64,000 nucleotides of DNA from G963674685 sp964591275 (GCA_964591275.1 CAZQAE010000023.1:1-64000); one strand, 5' to 3'; positions 34,407 to 44,336 are shown, numbered from the stretch's first letter. Notes: generated by a model not told the origin, from the sequence alone. A program made the numbers and translations.

Positions 34407-35249
34407 TCAGCGATAATACTTGCCGCGTCCAAATCCCAGGCCGACCCGGAGATAGGGCCCCATGAATCGGTCCAGAACCGGCCTTTCCAGCCGACCGTGC
34501 TTGATCTGCCAGAAGTAGGTGATCAATTCCCCCTGGTATCCGATTTGAATGAACAGTGGAATATTCGTCGCCTTGCGATAATAGTCGTCTTTGGATTTCC
34601 AAAGGGGATTTTGCAGCTCGAACCCAATCCCCACGTCTCCCGGCACTCCCTCCTTAGCCCCGGCAAAATCGGGAAAAGAACCCCGGTCCTTGCAGATTCC
34701 CGGATCGTCGATATTGCTGTAAATCGTGCCCTCTGAACTCAGGTTGTAGGGCACGCAACGCTCGTCTCCGTTGACCACGAAATTCGTGTATGACCAACCC
34801 AATCCAAAAAATGGATAAACGAGATAGCGACGCTGAACGATGTTGTAGCCCACGTGAAAAAGCAAATGAACGCCGGAAAGCATGGCGCCGGTATCAGGCC
34901 CTTTCCGTAATTGTTTATAGTATTGGAGCATAATATCGCCCATGAAGGACTTTTGCGTGTAGGCTAGGCGAATCCCCGAAACAGGAGTAGCTCGCTGAAG
35001 ATATCCTTCGCCGTTGGGATATCCGAAATCCTCGACGCGCCCCTGCCCGATGTAGTTGTTGATATCGGAATGATCGATAAAATGAACGGAGGTGAATGCC
35101 TGCAAACTCACCAGCGAGCTGGGACGCCAGGGAGCATGATTGTCCGCTTCTTCTTTGGCCTCCACCTCATCGGCAACGGCGTATTCAGCCGAAAGCAGCA
35201 TGGTCATGGCAAGGCAGGCCGTAACCGCAATGTACAACGCATATTTCAT
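34407..35249 (-). CDS. Predicted outer-membrane beta-barrel protein
   Basis: 280 residues. A signal peptide ends near residue 26 (AEYAVADE). The rest alternates polar and aromatic residues in strand-length stretches (GDIMLQYYKQL, YLVYPFFGLGWSYTNFVV, IPLFIQIGYQGELITYFW, GPYLRVGLGFGRGKYYR), as in 8-10-strand barrels. Two cysteines may form a loop disulfide. No named family is recognised. It supports a Gram-negative envelope. Confidence 0.65.
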   Translation of the reverse strand: MKYALYIAVTACLAMTMLLSAEYAVADEVEAKEEADNHAPWRPSSLVSLQAFTSVHFIDHSDINNYIGQGRVEDFGYPNGEGYLQRATPVSGIRLAYTQKSFMGDIMLQYYKQLRKGPDTGAMLSGVHLLFHVGYNIVQRRYLVYPFFGLGWSYTNFVVNGDERCVPYNLSSEGTIYSNIDDPGICKDRGSFPDFAGAKEGVPGDVGIGFELQNPLWKSKDDYYRKATNIPLFIQIGYQGELITYFWQIKHGRLERPVLDRFMGPYLRVGLGFGRGKYYR

Positions 35250-35444
35250 AAATCAGCACCCTCCGTCTTCGGACAGGAATATTTTATCACAGGATTTGTG
35301 CAAAAAGGGAAGTGCTATTCCCTCTAAAACGAGCATTTTGTTCATTGGAGGCTTCTTAGGACCATGGACGGTCCGGCGCATTGATTGACGAACGCAGTTC
35401 CCATCGCTAATGTTTGCCCCTGTTTTCTTATGGGATATTCAGGC

Positions 35445-36404
35445 ATGTTCGATAAAAGGCTACTTTTCATAACCGGCAAAGGCGGCGTCGGCAAAACCAC
35501 CATCGCGGCATCCATTGCCATCGCTGCCAAGGAGTTGGGCTTAAAGACTTTGCTGGTGGAGATCGGGATCACGCAGAATCTGGAGCAGATTTTCAGAAAG
35601 TGGCTCCCCGTTTATGACATCACACATATCGAAGACGGGCTCCACGTCATCCGCATCGATCCACTCCGGGCTTTGGAAGAATACATTGCATTATCGCTCA
35701 AGATGCAATGGGCGGCCAAGAAGTTCATGGACATGGAAATGATCCGATATCTCCTGCAATTTCTTCCCGCCTGGCGCGACCTGATGATCCTCGGAAAGAT
35801 ATGGAAATTGGAGCAGGAGCTTGAAAAGGGCAAAGGCGGCCATCCAAAATGGGATTTGATTGTCGTGGATTCTCCAGCAACGGGGCACGGCATCAACTTC
35901 TTTCGCATACCGCAGGTCATCCTCGACACCTTGAGGACAGGGACGCTGCGCAAGCAGACGGAAGCCGTGCATAAGATGATGACCGATCCGGCGCGCACGC
36001 AGATCAACGTTGTGAGCCTGGCCGAAGAAATGCCCATCAATGAATCCATCGAAATCCATCAGGCCACGATTGAAACGCTGAAAATGCCCTTCGGCCGAGT
36101 GTTCATTAATATGATGCCCCCGAAAATCCTGGGCGACAAACAGCTCAAGATCATCGACGAAATGAAAAAGGACAAAAAGGCGCTCAAAGTCCTCAACAGC
36201 TTTTTCCCCGGCGGTCATCAGAGATTAATCACAGCCGCTCGGCAGCAATCAGCCCGTCGCAAACTCGCCGAAAGCTACGTCGCTGCCGGTCGCGAAAAAA
36301 TCGATGCCGAATTCATTGAACTGCCCCATGTTTTCCGCGAAACAATGGACCGTGAAGGCTTGGGACTGCTCGCCCGCGAAATCATCGACCGAGTTAACCA
36401 GTGA
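35445..36404 (+). CDS. ArsA/GET3-family ATPase
   Basis: 319 residues. The deviant P-loop GKGGVGKTT is at 11-19 with the signature Lys, followed by TLLVEIG, the switch segment DLIVVDSPATGHG, and a helical subdomain. A GET3-type CxxC is absent. ArsA-like proteins power arsenite export or insert tail-anchored proteins; bacterial orphan copies such as this one are of unknown role, and there is no arsenic gene nearby. The start at 35445 is chosen because the P-loop strand begins right after it; an ATG at 35430 is also possible. Confidence 0.85.
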   Translation: MFDKRLLFITGKGGVGKTTIAASIAIAAKELGLKTLLVEIGITQNLEQIFRKWLPVYDITHIEDGLHVIRIDPLRALEEYIALSLKMQWAAKKFMDMEMIRYLLQFLPAWRDLMILGKIWKLEQELEKGKGGHPKWDLIVVDSPATGHGINFFRIPQVILDTLRTGTLRKQTEAVHKMMTDPARTQINVVSLAEEMPINESIEIHQATIETLKMPFGRVFINMMPPKILGDKQLKIIDEMKKDKKALKVLNSFFPGGHQRLITAARQQSARRKLAESYVAAGREKIDAEFIELPHVFRETMDREGLGLLAREIIDRVNQ

Positions 36405-36481
36405 TTCGGATCAGTATAGGAGCGGTTTGTAACCGCGATGCAAAAAACCGCCATCCCCGCGCACATCTGTCAGCGTAGTCT

Positions 36482-38458
36482 CTATTGCAGATAGCCTAAT
36501 GAACGCAGCCTATTAATCGTTTCATCGTCCAATCTTAGCGTCGTGCCTTCTTCGATACGCGAAGCGAATTTTTCATTTTCCTCGGCGATGACTTTATCCA
36601 GGGCGGCGGCGGCTTCCGGAGTATGGATGTTGCTCTTTTCCCCCGGATCATTGGCCAGGTCGAAAAGAAGCCAATCGTGTCCGAATTTCTCCATCGCATT
36701 TTCATTGGGATGATATGGCTCAAGCAGTTTATGCGTGGTCGTTCTGGCGCTGAAACGATGCGCTCCCTGATGTTCGCTGATCCATGAAAACTGGGTTTCT
36801 GAAAAGACAGGCCCCGTCGCGGCAAGCTTTTCCAAAAGTTCCGGCACTCCTCGCTCCCCGCATGACAGGCGCAGGTTCATCTCCGGCGTCTGCCCAGCCA
36901 CCGACATTATCAGGTCCGCAATCGCTTTGGATGGAATCGAACGGTCCGAGAGCCTTGCGCCCGCGCACGCGCCACGAGGAAATTTGACGATAAGGGGAAC
37001 ACGGATGCTTTCGTCGAAAAGATGTTGGGAATGACCCCACGCGCCGTGTTCGTAGAATTCCTCACCGTGGTCGGATACGACAACGATCATGGCGTTGTCG
37101 TATCGCCCCGCTCTTCTTAACATCTCAAAAAACCGCCCCAGAACAAAATCCACGGAAAGTATCAGTTCATCGTAACGATCAATGGAAGAGCGTGCGGCGT
37201 GTTCGGGCGCGCCATTCGCCCACCGGAGGAAATCCCCGAAATCGCTGCCAATCTCGGCATTGAGAAAAGGCGTCGGCGGTCCGAAATGCGTGTAAAGCTC
37301 CGGCGGTGGTTTGTAGGGATAGTGGAGATCGAAGAGATGAAGAAAAAGAAAGCTCGGTGCGTTTTCCGCGAGAAACCAGCCGGCGGCTTCCCGTGTTGTC
37401 GTTGCGGCGTCTTGAGAATCCTTAAAGGAAAAAACATCGAAACCGCTGTCGAAACCGAATTTCTGGGACACAAGGATTCCCGTCACGTAAGCGGCGGTTC
37501 GATACCCCTTTTGCTTAAGCAGTTCCGGGAAAACGGTCATTTTCGGATCTATCGACGAAAGCGGCTCCACGGCGCCGTGTTCATAGGGCAAAAGACCCGT
37601 GAACATGGAGGCGTGGCTCGGCAAGGTCCACGGCGCATGCGCGATGAAGTGCTCCGCAAGAACACCCTCTTTGGCCAGTAGATCAAGATTCGGCGAGGTG
37701 TTTCTCTCATATCCATAGCTGGATAAATGATCGGCCCGCAAGGTATCGATGCTGATAAAGATGATCTCGGGCGAATCATATGGGAGCATTTCCGTGGCGC
37801 TGCGGCCCAGCGTCGTCATGAAGATCAATATCAGAACAAGAGAAACGGGAACGGCAATTCGCGAAGGTTTTCCGCTTTGCCAAGCTGCGGATTTTCCGCC
37901 AGGGAAGAGCTTCGCGACAAGATGGAGAATCACCAGAAGGATTAAGCTGACAATTCCGAAGAAGGTTATTGCCGTGGCGCGAAAACGAAGAGGCTCTTGT
38001 TCCAGGCCAAAGGAGATGATCGACTTTAACAACTGCCCGGCACCGGCCCACCTGACGATAATCCGGGCGCCGAACAAGGCTCCATTCGTTTCAAAAAACA
38101 TCAGCGCCAGATGCAACAGAGGCGTCGCAATAATCCATATGGCGGCTAAAATCCCCAGTTTCAGCCGATGCCTTCCTCCCAGGACCCGCGCGATTGTGGC
38201 TATGATCGCCAGCCACAGACCGAAGATCAAGCCGTTTGCGAGCACCGGACCAAGCTGCGCCTGCACCATCGCCAATAGAACGCCGGGGAGGTCTCGCTCC
38301 ATATACTGATGCGGCCCGGCCTTCCCTAAACCGACAACAACTCCGCCAATGCCGAATAGAGCCGCGACGACAAGCCAGACATTGAGAAAGCGCAGCACTG
38401 AATCAAGGCTTAATCCCCTGCCTGATTCGGCTTGATTTTTCTGGTCTTGCTTTGGCAT
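36482..38458 (-). CDS. Membrane-anchored alkaline-phosphatase-fold sulfatase-family protein
   Basis: 658 residues. About five transmembrane segments occupy residues 23-215, then a soluble sulfatase-fold domain: IIFISIDTLRADHLSSYGY (metal Asp238), HAPWTLPSHASMFTGLLPYEHG, VVVSDHGEEFYEHGAWGHS, LFDLANDPGEKSN. The position of the formylglycine Cys/Ser (C/S-x-P-x-R) reads T278-L-P-S-H, so it cannot be converted to formylglycine; Thr nucleophiles are typical of phosphoglycerol- or phosphoethanolamine-transferase relatives. It probably modifies envelope lipids or glycans outside the inner membrane. It forms an operon with the small lipoprotein gene eight bases upstream. Confidence 0.8.
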   Translation of the reverse strand: MPKQDQKNQAESGRGLSLDSVLRFLNVWLVVAALFGIGGVVVGLGKAGPHQYMERDLPGVLLAMVQAQLGPVLANGLIFGLWLAIIATIARVLGGRHRLKLGILAAIWIIATPLLHLALMFFETNGALFGARIIVRWAGAGQLLKSIISFGLEQEPLRFRATAITFFGIVSLILLVILHLVAKLFPGGKSAAWQSGKPSRIAVPVSLVLILIFMTTLGRSATEMLPYDSPEIIFISIDTLRADHLSSYGYERNTSPNLDLLAKEGVLAEHFIAHAPWTLPSHASMFTGLLPYEHGAVEPLSSIDPKMTVFPELLKQKGYRTAAYVTGILVSQKFGFDSGFDVFSFKDSQDAATTTREAAGWFLAENAPSFLFLHLFDLHYPYKPPPELYTHFGPPTPFLNAEIGSDFGDFLRWANGAPEHAARSSIDRYDELILSVDFVLGRFFEMLRRAGRYDNAMIVVVSDHGEEFYEHGAWGHSQHLFDESIRVPLIVKFPRGACAGARLSDRSIPSKAIADLIMSVAGQTPEMNLRLSCGERGVPELLEKLAATGPVFSETQFSWISEHQGAHRFSARTTTHKLLEPYHPNENAMEKFGHDWLLFDLANDPGEKSNIHTPEAAAALDKVIAEENEKFASRIEEGTTLRLDDETINRLRSLGYLQ

Positions 38459-38466
38459 GAAAGTCG

Positions 38467-38841
38467 CTATTCAGCGGGTTGCGTGGATGGTTCTTCGCTC
38501 GGCTTTTCAGTCTCCGAGTTTTCCGATGCGTCGTCCGCGCTTTCGTCTTCAGGCATTTCTGGCCACTTGTCCCAATCGACATCGCCCGCTTCATTGTCTT
38601 TCGGTGCATCGGGGGGCGTGGCGAAATCTTGCGGGTCTCCTATGGTCTTTTCGCCGTAAAGATCGAGTATTTCCTTTTCGTCCGCTTCTGGCCTGGGCTT
38701 TGGAGCGCCAATTCCCACAACCGGCTTCCGGCCCTCTTTCACCAGTTCGGGCGCAACAGGCTCTGTTTTTAAACCACAATGCACGCAGAAAAGAAGCAAC
38801 GTAAATGTCACGGCAACGCAGAATGATTTGAATTTTTTCAT
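38467..38841 (-). CDS. Small proline/acidic-rich lipoprotein
   Basis: 124 residues. A signal peptide ends at CVHCGLKTEPVAPE, which resembles the short LptM/YifL-type lipoproteins (CGxKxP..P) that help assemble the LPS translocon, but here a long acidic, low-complexity tail follows. The start at 38841 has AAAGG just upstream. It is co-transcribed with the sulfatase-like gene. Function unknown. Confidence 0.6.
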   Translation of the reverse strand: MKKFKSFCVAVTFTLLLFCVHCGLKTEPVAPELVKEGRKPVVGIGAPKPRPEADEKEILDLYGEKTIGDPQDFATPPDAPKDNEAGDVDWDKWPEMPEDESADDASENSETEKPSEEPSTQPAE

Positions 38842-38979
38842 CAGACCTTTACTCTTCTCGCTTGCCGAGCCTTTCAGGATATGCAAGCTGCCGGTCAGAA
38901 AAACGACTTGGCATATATTGCAGATAAAACTGGCAATATCCAACAATTACTTTTATACTTGCATCAAGGAGTTTTGCCC

Positions 38980-39432
38980 ATGCCCGGCACAGAGACATTT
39001 ACAGATTTCTTGAAGCGCAGGAAAGAGGAGTTCAATAAGGAACCCTCGGTCGATTGGGATAAAGAAAAAGAGGATTGGATTGCTTCCGTTGATGCGCTAT
39101 ATAAAAAAATTGAACGGTGGCTCAAGCAGGCGCAAGACGAGGATTTGCTGAAAATTCAATATGAAGATGAGGAATTGTCAGAAGAGAGATTGGGAAGCTA
39201 TAAAATTCGCTCGATGCATATCGATTCGGAGTTCATTCGTGTGAAAATCCGTCCGGTGGCACGCATTGTCATCGGCGGCAAGGGACGCCTTGATATGATC
39301 TGCGGATCAAAGAAAATGATGATTGTTCGTAGTGATGATAAGTGGAAATTCGCGATTAGAACGCCCAAGTTTGAGTCCTGGCCTCTTAACAAAAAATCGT
39401 TCACGGAAATTTTACAAGAAATGATGGAATGA
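38980..39432 (+). CDS. Hypothetical protein paired with a HEPN-like protein
   Basis: 150 residues, charged. A helical N-terminal half (FTDFLKRRKEEFNKEP, WIASVDALYKKIERWLKQ) is followed by a beta-rich half (YKIRSMHIDSEFIRVKIRPV, GGKGRLDMICGSKKMMIVRSDD) with an OB- or PilZ-like look. No family is recognised. The start is set by AAGGAG eight bases upstream. The stop overlaps the next start as ATGA. It could be the partner or antitoxin of the HEPN-like protein. Confidence 0.65.
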   Translation: MPGTETFTDFLKRRKEEFNKEPSVDWDKEKEDWIASVDALYKKIERWLKQAQDEDLLKIQYEDEELSEERLGSYKIRSMHIDSEFIRVKIRPVARIVIGGKGRLDMICGSKKMMIVRSDDKWKFAIRTPKFESWPLNKKSFTEILQEMME

Positions 39433-40013
39433 CGCGCAAGAAGATTCCCTTGAATCCTGACCGACCGCGCGTCAGGGAAATATGGGATTATTACGCGGCA
39501 TCGACAAAAGCGCTGAAGCTTTATCAGAAAGAACTTCTCGATTCTCTGGCAAACGAGAATGTTCAATCCGATTCGAATGAAGCCCGCTTTATGCCAAAAA
39601 GTGAAGTTTTCGACCTTTTGGAGAGTTATTATACGGAACTCTCACAAGAAGTGGTGCTCACCCTAAGTTCCATTTTTGAAGCCGAATTGAGACTGGATTA
39701 TCAACACAGAGTTCGCAATCGCTTTAAGGACGATATCAGCAAAAGTTTTCGGGTGTTGCATAAGAAACATGGCGAGAGAATACGCATGGAAACATTGCTG
39801 AACGTCTGGAAAAAACGATACTCCGAGTGCGGACGTCACATCAGTCTTTTCGAAAGACTTATACTATTCAGACATTGGCTGGCTCATGGAAGATATTGGA
39901 TTAATAAGTCCGATGAATTTACGCCGGAACTTTCGCTGACTTGCGCCGATAATCTTTTCACATCGTTGCCCAACTTTGATACGTGGGAATCAATCGATCA
40001 GCCGAATACCTAA
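39429..40013 (+). CDS. HEPN-like protein with RX4H motif
   Basis: 194 residues, almost all helical. Near the C-terminus LILFRHWLAHGRYW contains R148-x4-H153, the RX4-6H signature of HEPN RNases, placed on the last long helix as in MAE_28990/RiboL-PSP-like families. It is translationally coupled to the preceding gene, the usual toxin-antitoxin arrangement. No membrane segments. RNase toxicity is inferred from the motif only. Confidence 0.6.
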   Translation: MTRKKIPLNPDRPRVREIWDYYAASTKALKLYQKELLDSLANENVQSDSNEARFMPKSEVFDLLESYYTELSQEVVLTLSSIFEAELRLDYQHRVRNRFKDDISKSFRVLHKKHGERIRMETLLNVWKKRYSECGRHISLFERLILFRHWLAHGRYWINKSDEFTPELSLTCADNLFTSLPNFDTWESIDQPNT

Positions 40014-40112
40014 TCAATTGAAATCGCTCCCTCCACCATGACATCGACAAAACCGCGACCTTGAATTGACGCGGCGCGACTCAATGGATATTGTTTGTTT
40101 TCTGGAGCGACC

Positions 40113-41708
40113 ATGACGCATGAATGTGACTATTTAGTAATCGGTTCGGGCATTGCCGGACTTTCGTACGCGCTCAAAGCCGCGGCCTGTGGCCCTGTCA
40201 TTATCGTCACGAAATGCGGGCCGGAAGAAACGAACACAAAATACGCGCAGGGCGGAATTGCCTCCGTCTTTTCCGACCAGGACGATTTCGACCTGCATGT
40301 TCGGGATACTTTGGAAGCGGGCGCCGGACTGTGCCACGAAGATGTTGTACGTATGGTGGTGGAATCAGGCCCCGCCAGGATACGCGAACTGATCGATTGG
40401 GGCGTTGAATTCACGCGCAACGAGCAAGAGGGAAAGGGCTACGATCTGCATTTGGAGGGCGGCCACAGCCGGAAGCGCATCCTGCATGCCGCGGACCTGA
40501 CCGGAGCCGCCATCGAAAAGGCGCTGCTGGAAAGAGTGCGCGAACACCCAAATATCAAAATCCTCGATCACCACATGGCCGTTGATCTGATTATGAAGCG
40601 AAAAATCGACGGCGACATCGAAAACGACCGATGCCTGGGCGCCTACGTACTCAACACAAAATCCGGCAAAATTCCCACCTACGTCGCAAAAACAACGCTC
40701 CTGGCGACCGGCGGCATGGGGAAAATTTATCTGGTCACATCGAACCCCGACATCGCCAGCGGGGACGGAATCGCCATCGCGTTTCGCGCGGGTGCCGCTG
40801 TCGCCAACATGGAATTTATGCAGTTCCACCCCACGTGCCTCTTTCATCCGCTAGCAAGGAATTTTCTCATCACCGAGGCCCTGCGCGGCGCCGGAGCCGT
40901 TCTCGTGGATAAAAACGGCCATGAGTTCATGCAGCGCTATGATGAGCGCGGCAGCCTTGCGCCCAGAGACATCGTCGCTCGCGCCATCGACAGCGAGATT
41001 AAAAAAAGCGGCAGCGAGTGCCTGTACCTCGACATCACGCACAAACCGGCCAGCGAAGTGAAAACCGAATTTCCCAACATTTACCAAAGATGCCTTGGTT
41101 TTGATATCGACATCACAAAGGCACTGATCCCTGTTGCGCCCGGCGCCCATTACCAATGCGGCGGGATCCTCGTGGACAAGGACGGAAAAACGACGACCCC
41201 GAACCTCTACGCCATCGGGGAGGTCAGTTGCACCGGAATGCACGGCGCCAATCGGCTTGCCTCAAATTCACTTCTGGAAGCCGCCGTTTACGCACACAGA
41301 GCCGCCGGCAGTTCCACAAGCGAGGATGCAAAGATCATTAATCCGAATCTGGTCAAAGCCTGGGACCCCGGGCACGCAACGGATTCGGACGAGATGGTCG
41401 TGGTCACGCACAACTGGGACGAAATCCGGCGACTCATGCAGAACTACGTGAGTATTGTGCGAACGGATCGTCGCCTGGAGCGAGCGAAGACCCGGATTGA
41501 CAACTTGAAGCGGGAAATCAGACAATATTTTTGGGATTTCATCATCACGCAGGATCTTCTGGAACTGCGCAACCTCGCCGAATCCGCCGACCTCGTCATC
41601 CGTTGCGCCATGGCCAGGCGCGAATCACGCGGACTGCATTACAGTCTCGACTGCCCAGGGGTCGGCAAAATCGAACACTCAAAAGACACAATCATAACGA
41701 AGCATTGA
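40113..41708 (+). CDS. nadB: L-aspartate oxidase
   Basis: 531 residues, a cytosolic FAD enzyme that oxidises L-aspartate to iminoaspartate for quinolinate and NAD synthesis. Visible: dinucleotide fold VIGSGIAGLSYALKAA, TKYAQGGIASVFS, FAD-loop LLATGGMGKIYLVTSNP, substrate-region QFHPTCLFHP, FLITEALRGAGAVLVD, the segment around GAHYQCGGI, and CTGMHGANRLASNSLLE, then the helical C-terminal domain with RLERAKTRI. The start at 40113 has GGAG five bases upstream. nadA and nadC are not adjacent. Confidence 0.92.
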   Translation: MTHECDYLVIGSGIAGLSYALKAAACGPVIIVTKCGPEETNTKYAQGGIASVFSDQDDFDLHVRDTLEAGAGLCHEDVVRMVVESGPARIRELIDWGVEFTRNEQEGKGYDLHLEGGHSRKRILHAADLTGAAIEKALLERVREHPNIKILDHHMAVDLIMKRKIDGDIENDRCLGAYVLNTKSGKIPTYVAKTTLLATGGMGKIYLVTSNPDIASGDGIAIAFRAGAAVANMEFMQFHPTCLFHPLARNFLITEALRGAGAVLVDKNGHEFMQRYDERGSLAPRDIVARAIDSEIKKSGSECLYLDITHKPASEVKTEFPNIYQRCLGFDIDITKALIPVAPGAHYQCGGILVDKDGKTTTPNLYAIGEVSCTGMHGANRLASNSLLEAAVYAHRAAGSSTSEDAKIINPNLVKAWDPGHATDSDEMVVVTHNWDEIRRLMQNYVSIVRTDRRLERAKTRIDNLKREIRQYFWDFIITQDLLELRNLAESADLVIRCAMARRESRGLHYSLDCPGVGKIEHSKDTIITKH

Positions 41709-41904
41709 TTCTGACGATTCACGAGCCACAGCTTGTGACTTTTTCTTTAAAAACGGGTATTTTTACCAAACCCCATTGTCATGACATTTGTGAACGTGTA
41801 AAATGCAAATCTAGAGAAACCCAGTCTGCTCGTTCCACCGTACGAGCCGACGCAGACCCTACCGTTTCAATGAACGCTCCACCAATATCCGGGAGATCAC
41901 GGCG

Positions 41905-43323
41905 ATGAGAAGTCCGACCTTAATAATTTCAATTTCTGTTTTCATGATTTTTGTCGGCGCATTCGGCGCGGATATTTCCTCGGCATCGCCTTCGGTGAAA
42001 GGTGAATTCCAGATCATCGACGGCATTCGCGTGCTGCATGTGTGGGGCTCACATTACGAAATGGGCTACGCACACGGCTATTTGCTGGCCGATGATATTG
42101 TTGAGTTGTTTGACAAAATTTTAGTGCCATTAATCGGCAACGCCGAAGGCATGGAAGAAAACCGAGTGCTCTTTCGCGACCGCTACGCCATGCCCGCGTG
42201 GCACATGGAAGAAACCCAGGGGATTATCGACGGTATCGCCGCATCAAGCGCCGGCCTTTTCGTACCGGTTTTGGGCCGGGATCTGGACGCGGATGATTTG
42301 GGGACAATGGATTCATTGTCCGACATACGCACGGTGTACGAATGCTCATCGTTCGCCGCATGGATTGAATCTACAACATCGGATGCCGTGTTGCTTGGCG
42401 AATCGGCGCTTGCGCGCAATCTCGACTGGTTTGCGCCCTTTGGTCGTCCATACATGCTGGCGAAAAATACTCTTGTCATAGGTCGTGAACCGGATGACGC
42501 CCGCGCTACATTGACGGTCAGTTTTTCCGGATTAACGGGTTGTTATTCGTGCATGAACGAAGCCGGCGTCGCCACGACGCGAATGATGTCCAATCACGGC
42601 ACGCCGGGATGGCAGATGGATTTTTCCCGTCCCTTTACTCCCCTCAACATTGTCATGCGCGACGCTCTGCAGGCGCAAGACGTGGACGGAGACGGCGCCT
42701 CAACGGTGGCCGACCTGGCATTAGCGCTTTCGGAGTCGGTGCGTTCTTCGGCATACAACATCATGATCGTCGGTCCAACCAGCGCCGGACACGAACCGGT
42801 TGTCGCCGAAATCAACCACAAAGAGTTCGCTTTGCGTAGCGGTGCGGATAATACGGAACTGCCATCCAGCGTTCTGGCTTCGGTCAATAATATGCGCAAG
42901 TTGTACCCGCCGTATCCCGATGGTCGCTACAACGCCATGAAGCGCGATGTCCTGGGCTGGAACGGCGAGATTACTTTGTCGCGGATGTGGGAGGTCCTAC
43001 AGAGTATGAGCGACCAGTGGATGGCGACGCAGGCCATGATCTTCGTACCTTTCAACCGTAGTCTGGCCATTTCGTATACGGATGCCGAAGGACTGGCGCC
43101 CTTCAAATCACCCGTCTGGCTCGCGTGGGATGATGTATTTGACCTTGGAGGCGATGACGACGACGTGGATGACGATGTTGATGATGACGACTCGGACGAC
43201 GACGATTGGTTGCCCGATGACGATTCAGATGACGATGACGCCAATGATGATGACAGCGAAGCAATGGATAATTCCATTGAAACCGACGAGGGGGATTCCG
43301 CAGGCAGAGGCTGCGGGTGTTAG
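41905..43323 (+). CDS. Secreted C45-type Ntn-hydrolase with Asp-rich tail ending GCGC
   Basis: 472 residues. Signal peptide (about 1-28), then the C45/acyltransferase-like fold: GSHYEMGYAHGYLLADDI, the likely nucleophile Cys147 in YECSSFAAW, ALARNLDW, and GVATTRMMSNHG. C45 relatives process beta-lactam side chains, peptides or acyl-amides; the substrate here is unknown. Residues from about 413 form an Asp-rich spacer, and the chain ends in RGCGC directly before the stop, like the C1 peptidase at 49523. That shared tail suggests C-terminal anchoring or cross-linking through the cysteines. No lipobox at the N-terminus. Confidence 0.8.
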   Translation: MRSPTLIISISVFMIFVGAFGADISSASPSVKGEFQIIDGIRVLHVWGSHYEMGYAHGYLLADDIVELFDKILVPLIGNAEGMEENRVLFRDRYAMPAWHMEETQGIIDGIAASSAGLFVPVLGRDLDADDLGTMDSLSDIRTVYECSSFAAWIESTTSDAVLLGESALARNLDWFAPFGRPYMLAKNTLVIGREPDDARATLTVSFSGLTGCYSCMNEAGVATTRMMSNHGTPGWQMDFSRPFTPLNIVMRDALQAQDVDGDGASTVADLALALSESVRSSAYNIMIVGPTSAGHEPVVAEINHKEFALRSGADNTELPSSVLASVNNMRKLYPPYPDGRYNAMKRDVLGWNGEITLSRMWEVLQSMSDQWMATQAMIFVPFNRSLAISYTDAEGLAPFKSPVWLAWDDVFDLGGDDDDVDDDVDDDDSDDDDWLPDDDSDDDDANDDDSEAMDNSIETDEGDSAGRGCGC

Positions 43324-43609
43324 GAACGGCGAATTGAAATGAAGCCCGCGAAGGATTCACGAATACCATAGCGTAATGCGCCATGCACCGCCCTATACGC
43401 TGCTTTTCCAAAACTTCGGGCTGTGGGCCGCCGCAGGCTACACAAAAGCCCCCTTTTTTCTCCCCTATGCCAATTTCGGATTGACGCATGGACCATGACT
43501 TGGTTAATATTAAGATCCTTGGTGGGTCTCAAAAATGAATGACAGGTGGATTTTTCTCCTGCGGAGCTAAGGCGTACGTGTTTGCCGGTCAAACGGAATG
43601 GGGGCACTG

Positions 43610-43825
43610 ATGAAATGCAAGGCGACAACAAAATCAGGAAATCCGTGTAAGGCAAACGCCATGCATGGATCGGATTACTGCGTAACTCATGCAAGGATAA
43701 CGAGCGGCGAAAAGAAAGCCGAAGAATCACCGCCAAAACCAATTGACGAGTCGAAAACGTCCGGTGCAACAAAAGCACAGACACAAAATATTTCAATGAA
43801 AACAGGGGGGGGTTGGCATGGATGA
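43610..43825 (+). CDS. Small Cys/His zinc-ribbon-like protein
   Basis: 71 residues. CKATTKSGNPCKANAMHGSDYCVTH is a C-x9-C-x10-C-x2-H arrangement typical of a small family of putative zinc-binding proteins often found in phages and accessory DNA; the C-terminal half is low-complexity. The start at 43610 is preferred over an upstream GTG-like site because of GGGGG at eight bases. It overlaps the next gene by eight bases. Confidence 0.6.
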   Translation: MKCKATTKSGNPCKANAMHGSDYCVTHARITSGEKKAEESPPKPIDESKTSGATKAQTQNISMKTGGGWHG

Positions 43826-44303
43826 AAGAAGAAAAAACGTTAGTCTGATTTCCGGCGTGGCTCTTCTGCTGGCCATTGCCGCAATTCTGATGTTCGGTTG
43901 GAGCCAAATGGCATATTCGCCCTTTCAGCAGGAAGATCAGGATATGATCAATGGCAAGCTCGACCACCTCGGCAACGGTCTTCACAAACTCGAGGATCAG
44001 CTCAACGAGCTCAATAATGTCGACAAAAATGCATGGCAGTTGTACCAGCTGAAAAACCTGCAGAACACAGTGGACTTTCTCAGCGCGGCCGGCGCCGACG
44101 ATTACAAAGCCGACTACAACAAAATCCAGGGCGATGTTACGGCGCTGATTGCAAAGATCGGAGGCCGGAAAGCCGCTTTAAAAGGAAGCAATCCGAAAGC
44201 GACTCTGAAGGGTGATTGCCCCATGGCCAAAAAGGGTGATTGTCCGAAAGCCGGCGCCCTTAAAGCTAAAGCAGAAAAGGCTAAGGCCAAAGCAAAGAAA
44301 TAA
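43818..44303 (+). CDS. Single-pass membrane protein with coiled coil and Lys-rich tail
   Basis: 161 residues: one transmembrane segment (about 8-28), a helical coiled-coil region (DQDMINGKLDHLGNGLHKLEDQLNELNN), then a Lys/Ala-rich tail (KAKAEKAKAKAKK) with two short GDCPK-type repeats. The tail would be extracytoplasmic if the N-terminus is inside. No family is recognised. A clear terminator follows. Confidence 0.65.
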   Translation: MDERRKNVSLISGVALLLAIAAILMFGWSQMAYSPFQQEDQDMINGKLDHLGNGLHKLEDQLNELNNVDKNAWQLYQLKNLQNTVDFLSAAGADDYKADYNKIQGDVTALIAKIGGRKAALKGSNPKATLKGDCPMAKKGDCPKAGALKAKAEKAKAKAKK

Positions 44304-44336
44304 CGCCGATTGCGTAAATAGCTCATACGATCAAAA

